From: Gemmatimonadota bacterium
GTDB lineage: Bacteria; Gemmatimonadota; Gemmatimonadetes; Palauibacterales; KS3-K002
Direction of reading: 5' to 3'
Length of the DNA stretch: 52,274 nt
Assembly (NCBI GenBank): GCA_020344015.1
Contig: CP070812.1
Coordinates: 3,341,332 to 3,393,605, forward strand
Below the pieces are notes generated by a model, which worked only from the letters and a program-made list of their open reading frames with translations, was not told the DNA's origin and ran no database searches. The translations under genes and the position numbers were made by a program. This document shows, piece by piece, positions 45,831 through 52,274 of the stretch. Position 1 is the first letter of the stretch. Each line of letters opens with the position of its first letter.

Positions 45831-45905
45831 GTCCGATTTTGGGACGAGGATCTTCAGAACCGCACACACCAAGGCCTGCTTCGGGCCGCTGTCCGCTTTT
45901 GGGCC
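45831..45905. repeat. Pair of 15-bp direct repeats upstream of the redox gene set
   Basis: GTCCGATTTTGGGAC (45831-45845) and GTCCGCTTTTGGGCC (45891-45905) match at 13 of 15 positions and start exactly 60 bp apart. Each is preceded by GGGCC. They lie in the 255-nt gap between divergent ADOP 3 and the secreted-protein gene and could be regulator sites. No gene is seen in this gap. Confidence 0.4.
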
Positions 45906-45972
45906 TGTTTGGCGCCTATCCTAACAGAGGGAAAAACACGGATTTGGCCCCACCAAGGAAGGAGAAAGCGAG

Positions 45973-46737
45973 ATGGCCACTAAAGAGACTCGGCGGATCC
46001 GCCCCCTACGGCTGGCTGTGGCTGCCAGCGGCCTGCTGGCGGCTGCCACTCTAATGACCGGGGCTGACGGGACGTCGCCTGCTCAGCCACCATACGCCAG
46101 TTCCGATACTACCATGTCGATCGATCTGGCTTTCATAACGCACCTCGACATGGACCTGCCCGAGCAGGACGTCTTCATCGAGCGCGAGCGCGGCTCTGGC
46201 GAGGTCTGGCGCGTCACCAAGGGTGACAACGACATGAGCGCCCCGCTGTATCGGGCAGCGCACATGGTCAAGCACGATCCCTTCAACCCCGACGCGATCG
46301 GCCCGTATCCGAAGGGCGAGGCGCTGGGCTTTACGTTGGGTGAGTGGCTCAAGCACCAAGGTACCGGCAACTACCAGTGTGTGAACGGCGAGGGGATCCT
46401 CGACACGCGGTTCAGCGGTCTGGTCCCCAACGGTGTGTACACAATGTGGCACGCGTTCATCGCTCTGCCGCCGACGACGCCGTTCTCCGGCACGCTGGAT
46501 CTGCCCCTTGGAGCCCGCGATGGCTCGGAGAGTGTGTTCGTGGCCGACGCCCAAGGCAAGGCCGCCTTCGTGCATCGCTTCAAGCCGTGCCTGGAGATGT
46601 CGGATGTCTGGACCACGTCGATGCTCGCCATCAACTACCACAGCGACGGCAATACCTACGGTGGTGATCCGGGCGAGTTCGGCTACAACGCACATATTCC
46701 GCTCTTCCTGATGCTCCCGAATCGGGAAGGCCTGTGA
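45973..46737 (+). CDS. Exported protein of unknown function, first gene of a redox set
   Basis: The start follows AAGGAAGGAG. The 254-residue product has a charged N-terminus and a hydrophobic stretch (14-29, LAVAASGLLAAATLMTG), so it should be exported. The mature part is beta-rich, with Cys136 (NYQCVNGEG) and Cys206 (RFKPCLEMS) as the only cysteines, which may pair. Segments such as LVPNGVYTMWHAF and LPLGARDGSESVFVADAQGKAAF look like a beta-sandwich with conserved turns. The C-terminus NYHSDGNTYGGDPGEFGYNAHIP has His and Asp residues that might bind metal. I do not recognise the family. It precedes the di-haem peroxidase by 65 nt, with a hairpin between them, and could be its partner or substrate. 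Confidence 0.75.
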   Translation: MATKETRRIRPLRLAVAASGLLAAATLMTGADGTSPAQPPYASSDTTMSIDLAFITHLDMDLPEQDVFIERERGSGEVWRVTKGDNDMSAPLYRAAHMVKHDPFNPDAIGPYPKGEALGFTLGEWLKHQGTGNYQCVNGEGILDTRFSGLVPNGVYTMWHAFIALPPTTPFSGTLDLPLGARDGSESVFVADAQGKAAFVHRFKPCLEMSDVWTTSMLAINYHSDGNTYGGDPGEFGYNAHIPLFLMLPNREGL

Positions 46738-46749
46738 CGGTTTCATGGA

Positions 46750-46777
46750 CTGCCCGGCACGGATCGTCGCCGGGCAG
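46750..46777 (+). terminator. Hairpin between the unknown exported gene and the di-haem peroxidase gene
   Basis: CTGCCCGGC (46750-46758) and GCCGGGCAG (46769-46777) form a 9-bp stem with a 10-nt loop, 12 nt after the stop codon. There is no T-run. It could lower read-through into the peroxidase gene or protect the 3' end of the first message. Confidence 0.5.
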
Positions 46778-46802
46778 CCCATTCAAGTGAGGTTGTAGAG
46801 AG

Positions 46803-48281
46803 ATGAAGACTGTAATCGGACTGGCGGCCCTCGGAGTGATCGTGGCCGCGGGGCACAAGACGGCGGAGGTGACCGGGCTCATTCCCGGCCTGCCGGCCCC
46901 GGTGGTGGACTCCGATTACTACGAGGACGGATACGCCGCGCGAGAGAAGATAGAGTTGGGACGCGCTCTGTTCTTCGACAAGATACTCAGCGGCAACCGT
47001 AACATCTCGTGCGCCACATGCCACCATCCCGAGCTCAGCACGACGGACGGCTTGTCGCTGGGGCTCGGTGAAGGACCCGAGGGCCTGGGATCCGGGCGCA
47101 CGCCCGGGACGACCAAAGCCACAGCGGTCCACGGACGCATAGCACGGAACGCGCCGGCGCTGTTCAACCTGGGGGCCAAGGAATTCACACGACTGTTTCT
47201 AGACGGGCGCATAGAAGCCGATCCCAAAGGCTACTACGAGGGCGGCTTCGTTACGCCGGCCAAGTGGAAGCTGCCGGAGGGTCTCGACAACGTGCTCGCC
47301 GCGCAAGCGATGTTCCCTGTCATTTCACGTTTGGAGATGGCCGGCCAGAAAGGGGAGAACCCGATAGCCGACGCCGTTTCGCTCAACAACGCGGCCGGCC
47401 CCGGCGGGGCCTGGGAGCTGCTGGCCGAGCGCCTGCAAGCGATTCCTGAGTACGTCGAGCTGTTCGAGGCCGCGTTCCCCGAGCAGATCGAGGGTGCCGA
47501 CGACATCACGTTCGTGCACGCGGCCAACGCGATCGCGGCTTTTGAGGCACAGGCGTTCCGAGCCGACGACAGCCCATTCGATCGCTATCTGCGCGGGTCA
47601 ACCGAGGCCATGAGGCCCGCGGCGCGGCGCGGCATGGAGCTGTTCTACGGCAAGGCGCGCTGCGGCGAGTGTCACGGGGGGAAGTTTCAGACCGACCACG
47701 AGTTCCACGCCATCGCGATGCCCCAGATCGGGCCGGGCAAATCTGATGGCCGCCACGCGGACTACTGGCGGGAGAGCGGCGAACGAGCCTTCCTAGAGGA
47801 CTTCGGTCGCGGCCGCGTGACCGTGCGACCAGAAGACGAGTTCAAGTTCCGCACGCCATCGCTTCGCAACGTGGAATTGACCGGCCCGTATGGCCACGAC
47901 GGCGCCTACGATCGGTTGGAAGATGTGGTGCGTCATCATCTGGATCCGGTGGGCTCGCTCGAGCGTTACGTCGCTGACCCGGACGCGCTCCCTCGGCTGA
48001 ACGGGGTACTCGAACTGACCGCGGTCGGCGCGCGCTTGAGTCAGAGCTGGCTCAGCGACCAGCGCCTCGCGGGGTTCCTGATGCGCGATACCTGGGTACA
48101 GGGTCATCCGGAACTGCGCGCGCGTATCGCCGCCGCGAACGAGCTCGCAGCGATCGCGCTCTCGGATACCGAGGTAGAAGACCTGTTAGCGTTTCTGGAG
48201 AGCTTGACCGATCCCGCGTCCCGAGATCTCTCGGAGGTCGTTCCACGGCGAGTGCCTAGCGGGCTGCCGGTCGAGGATTGA
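46803..48281 (+). CDS. Di-haem cytochrome c peroxidase/MauG family protein
   Basis: The 492-residue protein has an N-terminal hydrophobic segment (about 4-16) for export, and two c-type haem sites, CATCH (70-74) and CGECH (287-291), at the spacing of this family. The motifs GRALFFDKILSGNRNISC and FRTPSLRNVELTGPYGHDGAY are typical. CCP members reduce peroxide; MauG members use high-valent haem to modify a partner protein. I cannot assign the distal haem ligand (Met or Tyr) that separates the two. At 492 residues it is longer than classical CCP (about 330-350), with an insertion around 95-215. It needs cytochrome c maturation, not encoded in this window. Confidence 0.9.
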   Translation: MKTVIGLAALGVIVAAGHKTAEVTGLIPGLPAPVVDSDYYEDGYAAREKIELGRALFFDKILSGNRNISCATCHHPELSTTDGLSLGLGEGPEGLGSGRTPGTTKATAVHGRIARNAPALFNLGAKEFTRLFLDGRIEADPKGYYEGGFVTPAKWKLPEGLDNVLAAQAMFPVISRLEMAGQKGENPIADAVSLNNAAGPGGAWELLAERLQAIPEYVELFEAAFPEQIEGADDITFVHAANAIAAFEAQAFRADDSPFDRYLRGSTEAMRPAARRGMELFYGKARCGECHGGKFQTDHEFHAIAMPQIGPGKSDGRHADYWRESGERAFLEDFGRGRVTVRPEDEFKFRTPSLRNVELTGPYGHDGAYDRLEDVVRHHLDPVGSLERYVADPDALPRLNGVLELTAVGARLSQSWLSDQRLAGFLMRDTWVQGHPELRARIAAANELAAIALSDTEVEDLLAFLESLTDPASRDLSEVVPRRVPSGLPVED

Positions 48282-48307
48282 CGGTTATGCGAAGGAGTAG
48301 AACCTGA

Positions 48308-49999
48308 ATGCCGGACATGGATAAGCCGATCTTCTTTTTGGTCGCCCAGGAGCGCTCTCTCCTGGATGCGCTCAACGACGACCTCAGCCAGCGTTTCGGA
48401 AACGACTGCCGGATTGTCTGCGAGCAGACGCCTGCCGAGGGGCTAGCCGCCCTGAAGGCGCTGGCCGCGGAGTCGCGGCCTGTCGCCCTTCTCATCGCGG
48501 ACCAGCGGATGCCCTCGATGACGGGGGTCGATTTCCTGGTCCAGGCTCATGCGTTGGTTCCCTCGGCGAAGCGCATCCTGCTGGTCGAGCGCGACTATAC
48601 GCAGGCCAATCCGAGCGTACCGGCAATGACGCTGGGTCAGATCGACTACCACCTGGTGAAGCCGTGGGTTCCAGAGCAGGGTCTCTATCCGGCGGTCAGC
48701 GAGTTCCTCGCTGCCTGGGCCGCCTCGCGGGAGCCCAGCTTCAAGATGTTCCGCATCGTCGGCACGAGTCAGAGCGCCCGTGCCCACCAGATCCGCGATC
48801 TGCTCGCGCGCTTGGGCATGCCTTATGGGTTCTACGACGCGGATTCCGAGACCGGGCGCCAGCTGCTCGGTGAGGCCGGCCAGGACGGCGGGCGCCTGCC
48901 AGTTGTAGTTCGTCACGATGGGCGGATCCTGGTCGAGCCCTCCGATGCCGAGGTCATCGAGGCCTTCGGCGGCGGTACGAAACTCGGCACCGAGGTCTAC
49001 GACCTGGCGATCATCGGCGCCGGGCCGGCCGGGCTGACGGCGGCGGTCTACGCCGCTTCTGAGGGGCTCAGCACGGTGGTCCTGGAAAAGAACGTCTCGG
49101 GGGGTCAGGCCGGAACGAGCTCGCGCATTCGCAACTTCCCCGGCTTCACCTGGGGGATCGGTGGCCACGACCTGGCCTACCGGGCGTGCGAGCAGGCGTG
49201 GCTGTTCGGAGCCAACCTGGTGTTCGCGCAGCAGGCTACGCATCTGCGGGTCAACGGGGCCCACCATCTGATTCGGGTGGCTGATGGCCAGGAGGTCACC
49301 GCCCGCGCGGTCATCCTCGCGACCGGCGTATCCTGGCGACGCCTTGGCATCCCTCGTCTGGAGGCCCTGATCGGCGCCGGGGTGTTCTACGGCGCTGCGG
49401 GGAGCGAGGCGCAGGCGATGCAGGGGCAGCACGTCTGCATCGTCGGGGCGGGCAACTCCGCCGGCCAAGCGGCGACGCACCTCGCCAAGTACGCTGAATC
49501 GGTGACCATGCTCGTTCGCAGCGATAGCCTCGCCCCGAGCATGTCGGAGTATCTGATCAAGGAGCTGGGACAGATCCCGAACGTCACGGTACGCCCCTAC
49601 GTCGAGGTGACCGACGGTATGGGTAACGGACGCTTGGAGGAAATTACGATTCGGGACCGAGCCACTGGGACGACCGAGCGGCTTCCCACCTCCGCCCTCT
49701 TCGTGCTCATCGGTGCCGACCCACACACCGACTGGCTAGATGGCTGCGTCGAGCGCGATCAGCAGGGCTACATCCTCACCGGCACCGACCTAATCCGCGA
49801 CGGCAAACTCCCAAAAGGTTGGCCGCTGAGCCGCCCGCCCTTCCATCTCGAGACCAGCCTGCCCGGTGTCTTCACCGCGGGTGACGTCCGGTATGGGTCG
49901 GTCAAACGTGTCGCATCAGCAGTGGGCGAAGGCGCCGTCGCCGTCCAGCTGCTCCAACGGTACCTCGCCGAGCCGGCCGGCGCTGGCAACCCTGAATGA
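48308..49999 (+). CDS. Fused receiver / glutaredoxin-like / thioredoxin reductase-like FAD protein lacking redox cysteines
   Basis: The start follows AAGGAG, 26 nt after the peroxidase gene. The 563 residues hold three parts. Residues 5-140 form a receiver domain with phospho-acceptor Asp65 (IADQRMPS) and Lys118, although the usual acidic pair is reduced to Glu15. Residues 145-222 are glutaredoxin-like (FKMFRIVGTSQSARAHQI, RLPVVV) with no cysteine at the active-site position. Residues 230-555 are thioredoxin reductase-like, with FAD motif GAGPAG (237-242), NAD(P) motif GAGNSAG (380-386) and TAGD. The redox CxxC of thioredoxin reductase is replaced by GAAG (362-365). The five cysteines (34, 38, 294, 377, 480) form no CxxC. 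It is probably a flavin NAD(P)H oxidoreductase with another acceptor; fused proteins of this type are known. Confidence 0.85.
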   Translation: MPDMDKPIFFLVAQERSLLDALNDDLSQRFGNDCRIVCEQTPAEGLAALKALAAESRPVALLIADQRMPSMTGVDFLVQAHALVPSAKRILLVERDYTQANPSVPAMTLGQIDYHLVKPWVPEQGLYPAVSEFLAAWAASREPSFKMFRIVGTSQSARAHQIRDLLARLGMPYGFYDADSETGRQLLGEAGQDGGRLPVVVRHDGRILVEPSDAEVIEAFGGGTKLGTEVYDLAIIGAGPAGLTAAVYAASEGLSTVVLEKNVSGGQAGTSSRIRNFPGFTWGIGGHDLAYRACEQAWLFGANLVFAQQATHLRVNGAHHLIRVADGQEVTARAVILATGVSWRRLGIPRLEALIGAGVFYGAAGSEAQAMQGQHVCIVGAGNSAGQAATHLAKYAESVTMLVRSDSLAPSMSEYLIKELGQIPNVTVRPYVEVTDGMGNGRLEEITIRDRATGTTERLPTSALFVLIGADPHTDWLDGCVERDQQGYILTGTDLIRDGKLPKGWPLSRPPFHLETSLPGVFTAGDVRYGSVKRVASAVGEGAVAVQLLQRYLAEPAGAGNPE

Positions 50000-50005
50000 C
50001 CAACT

Positions 50006-50035
50006 TGGGGCAGGCCAGAACAAGGGCCTGCCCCA
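50006..50035. terminator. Bidirectional hairpin terminator between convergent genes
   Basis: TGGGGCAGGCC (50006-50016) and GGCCTGCCCCA (50025-50035) form a perfect 11-bp stem with an 8-nt loop. It lies 6 nt after the stop of the FAD-protein gene and 18 nt beyond the stop of the convergent papain-family gene. Confidence 0.7.
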
Positions 50036-50053
50036 CACATTCGCACTGCTGCT

Positions 50054-50785
50054 CTACGGACGGTAGATGCCGTGGATTACGAAGTAATCGTCTATACCCG
50101 CTTGGCCGTATGCTGCCTTGCCGAAGCCCTTCTCCCCCCAACGTTGCCCGGCGGAGTTCTTCAGCGTCCAATACCCTCCGTTCACCACGGCGGGATCGTC
50201 GGTCCACCCTGTGATCAGGACGATATGCCCGCCGGGCTGCTCGGGAGAACGACCGTCGTACACGTACACTCCAGTCTTATGATGCCTGAAATCATCGTAT
50301 AGGTTCATGGTCGTCACCGCAGGCCCGTACTCATGAACGATCTGCTTGATTGTGCGTATTCGGTCAGGCAGGGATAGCCTGTGAACGTTCGTAACCACAT
50401 AGTCCGTGAGAAAGAACTCACCGGGTCGGTCACTCCTCACTGTCGCCGTATCTCCCTGATACGGCAAATCCTCTTCGAGGATCACGCCGTTCGCCTTCAG
50501 GTACTCGACGGCCAGTAAGGGGCTGACCCCATCAACGTTGCTGATTAGATGCTGCTCTGATAGGTCCAGGTCGTCGCCGGTCTCTCTCTTTATCAGCGAC
50601 TCGATCAGGCCGACGACGGCAAATGCCCAACAGGTCCCGAACTCACCTTGGTCTCGCGCCGGAGTTACAACCCCCTGCTCTCTCCAGTCGAAATGTGCGG
50701 GCAGCACATCTGATTGGCAGATGGCGGCGCGCGGCACGCTGCAACCGCAGATAACGATGAACGTAAGCAGTCTCTTTGACTTCAC
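50054..50785 (-). CDS. Exported papain-family (C1) cysteine peptidase without propeptide
   Basis: The GTG at 50785 is preferred: it follows GGAG and opens a signal sequence (KSKRLLTFIVICGCSVPRAAICQS). A 27-residue upstream extension is hydrophilic and unlikely. The mature enzyme starts almost at once with the papain fold (LPAHFDWREQGVVTPARDQGEFGTCWAF). The oxyanion Gln46, nucleophile Cys52, His187 (GGHIVLITGW) and Asn210 (LKNSAGQRWGEKGFGK) are all present, so it should be active. The 243-residue length leaves no room for the inhibitory I29 propeptide of eukaryotic papains. IVICGC could also be a poor lipobox. It cleaves proteins in the periplasm or outside. Confidence 0.9.
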   Translation of the reverse strand: MKSKRLLTFIVICGCSVPRAAICQSDVLPAHFDWREQGVVTPARDQGEFGTCWAFAVVGLIESLIKRETGDDLDLSEQHLISNVDGVSPLLAVEYLKANGVILEEDLPYQGDTATVRSDRPGEFFLTDYVVTNVHRLSLPDRIRTIKQIVHEYGPAVTTMNLYDDFRHHKTGVYVYDGRSPEQPGGHIVLITGWTDDPAVVNGGYWTLKNSAGQRWGEKGFGKAAYGQAGIDDYFVIHGIYRP

Positions 50786-50862
50786 AGCCCTGCACTCCGC
50801 TCTAAGACCCACTAGATCTGCTGGCACCTTCTCCCTGGGCGACAGCGCATCGAGCCAACCTC

Positions 50863-52274
50863 TCACTCGGCAGAGAGCACTCGTACCGGATCCACGCGCG
50901 TCGCTCGCAGGGCCGGGATCAGCATGGCCAGGGCGGCCACCGCGACGAGCAGCGACGGCACGGCGGCGAAGACCACGGGATCGTTAGCACTCACCCCGAA
51001 CAGCATCGATTCCAAGATGCGGGAGAGCGCCAGCGCACCGCCGAGACCGACGATCACACCGGCCGCCACGAGCGGGACGCCACCCCAAAGGACGAGCTTC
51101 AGAATGCTGCTCTGCTGAGCGCCCAGCGCCATCCTCATCGCCATCTCCCGGGAACGTTGAGCCACCGTGTACGAGATGACGCCGTAGAGACCGACCACCG
51201 CGAGCAGCAACGCCGTCAATCCGAAGGAGGTGAGCAGTGTAGTCCGAAAGCGCGGGGCCGCGATATCCTCGTCGACGATCTGCTCGAGAGTCCGGACCCC
51301 CTCCACCGGCATGTCCGGGTCCACCGTCTGGATCTCGCTCCGCACCGCCCGACCCAGAGAGAGGGGCGGCACCGACGCCTTGAGCACGAAGCTGACGTCT
51401 CTGGCGGGTCGCTGATCGAATGGCAGGTAGACCTGCGGCATCGAGGCCTGCCCCACCTGGTAATGCTGAACATCCGCCGCGACACCCACGATCTCCCACC
51501 ACGATTCATCGCCGCCGAAACGGATGCGTCTACCCAGCGCGGTTTCCCCTGGGAACTGGTCACGCACGAAGGACTCGCTGACAACCGCCACCGGTACGCT
51601 GCCCTCGCGATCGCCCGGCCCGAACTCTCGCCCCATCCTCAGCGGGATCCCCATGGTCCGGAGGTAGCCCCCGCTCACCCTGTAGTGGAGCGCGGCGATG
51701 TACTCATCCGGGCTGCTCGGCGGCCGCCCCTCGATCTCCAGACCCCAGATCTGGTCCTGCCCGCTCACCGGGATCAGGCTGGTGATCGCCACCGATTCGA
51801 CCCCAGGAATCGCGGCAAGGCGCTCGAGGGTTACGTCCCCGTAAGCGCGAGTCTCCTCGTCCGTCCGGTACTTCGAGCCGGGAAGCGGGGTGGACAGCGC
51901 CAGGCGGCCGTCCGCCTCGAACCCCGGATTCTCGCTCTGCAGAGCGATGAAACTGCGGATCAACAAACCCGACCCCACCAGCAAGATCACCGCGAGGCTC
52001 ACCTCAACGACGACCAGCCCACCTCGGAGTCGGCGAAGTGAGGGATCGGAGCTGACGCTCCGACCGCTTCTCCGTAAGGCTGCGGCGAGGTTGGAACCGG
52101 CCACGCTGAGAGCGGGGAAGGTTCCGAAGAGAAGGCCCGAAGCCAGAGAGAGACCCGCGGTGAAGAAGAGGACGGTACCGTTGACGTCGATCTCCTGCAT
52201 CCGCGGCAGGATCTGGGGCCAACCGACGAACAGGCCTTTCAGACACGCCGCGGCGAGGAGAACGCCCAGGACAC
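50863..52274 (-). CDS. ADOP-family ABC transporter permease, copy 4 (5' part beyond window)
   Basis: The frame stays open to the window end; the residues before the first in-window ATG (LLAAACLKGLFVGWPQILPRMQEID) continue the family sequence, so the gene is cut by the window and not by mutation. The 470 visible residues cover the end of the first FtsX domain (GTVLFFTAGLSLASGLLFGTFPALS), the second periplasmic domain (about 90-330) and the last FtsX domain ending DPVRVLSAE. It matches copies 1-3 in layout. It begins 77 nt downstream of nothing else on its strand: the papain-family gene starts 78 nt beyond its stop and could be read from the same transcript. Confidence 0.88.
   Translation of the reverse strand, partial: VLGVLLAAACLKGLFVGWPQILPRMQEIDVNGTVLFFTAGLSLASGLLFGTFPALSVAGSNLAAALRRSGRSVSSDPSLRRLRGGLVVVEVSLAVILLVGSGLLIRSFIALQSENPGFEADGRLALSTPLPGSKYRTDEETRAYGDVTLERLAAIPGVESVAITSLIPVSGQDQIWGLEIEGRPPSSPDEYIAALHYRVSGGYLRTMGIPLRMGREFGPGDREGSVPVAVVSESFVRDQFPGETALGRRIRFGGDESWWEIVGVAADVQHYQVGQASMPQVYLPFDQRPARDVSFVLKASVPPLSLGRAVRSEIQTVDPDMPVEGVRTLEQIVDEDIAAPRFRTTLLTSFGLTALLLAVVGLYGVISYTVAQRSREMAMRMALGAQQSSILKLVLWGGVPLVAAGVIVGLGGALALSRILESMLFGVSANDPVVFAAVPSLLVAVAALAMLIPALRATRVDPVRVLSAE

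Noticed and set aside
48308..49999. Ordinary thioredoxin reductase
   Set aside because: The CxxC motif is replaced by GAAG, and no other cysteine pair is at that position.

Overview
The window is about 52.3 kb of GC-rich DNA with closely packed genes on both strands. It carries 25 protein genes, two of them cut by the window ends. I see no rRNA, tRNA, CRISPR array, insertion sequence or phage gene. Four FtsX/MacB-type permeases of the duplicated orphan (ADOP) class, many secreted or lipid-anchored peptidases, a membrane-anchored FlgO-like/TPR protein, a DUF5107-TPR protein and a bacterial V-type ATPase together point to Gemmatimonadota or Acidobacteriota, more likely a heterotrophic Gemmatimonadota. 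This assignment comes from gene content alone.

Layout. 1-6465 (+): C-terminal two thirds or more of a cyclic beta-1,2-glucan synthase-like giant enzyme. 6484-8985 (-): ADOP permease 1. 9131-15971 (-): a tight run of a membrane TPR sensor-like protein, a class C beta-lactamase-fold hydrolase, a lipoprotein amidohydrolase, an M24 peptidase and a small SnoaL/DUF4440-like protein. 16303-18774 (+): ADOP 2. 18948-21245 (+): S9 (DPP-IV type) peptidase, followed by an unusual 126-bp palindrome. 21400-23746 (-): a two-repeat protein of unknown function and an S10 carboxypeptidase. 23882-26014 (+): M3 lipoprotein peptidase.

26222-33589 (+): a complete seven-gene V-type ATPase operon in the order B-D-I-K-E-DUF2764-A. 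This is a circular permutation of the usual bacterial order E-DUF2764-A-B-D-I-K. The K subunit carries the residues that bind sodium in Enterococcus NtpK. 33638-39851 (-): a five-gene amino acid/hydantoin-type catabolic operon: hydantoinase, PLP decarboxylase, sodium:amino-acid symporter, Asp/Glu/hydantoin racemase and YgeY-like M20 hydrolase. The symporter would use a sodium gradient, which fits a sodium-coupled ATPase next door.

40048-43194 (+): DUF5107-TPR secreted protein. 43252-45717 (-): ADOP 3. 45973-49999 (+): a three-gene redox set: secreted protein of unknown function, di-haem peroxidase, and a receiver/glutaredoxin-like/thioredoxin-reductase-like fusion that has lost its redox cysteines. 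50054-50785 (-): papain-family peptidase without a propeptide. 50863-52274 (-): ADOP 4, cut by the window end.

Read together, the region describes a peptide- and amino-acid-scavenging bacterium that exports many hydrolases and probably runs part of its energetics on sodium. The items most worth a second look are the rearranged V-ATPase operon with its predicted sodium site, the decarboxylase-containing hydantoin cluster, and the peroxidase plus cysteine-less reductase module.
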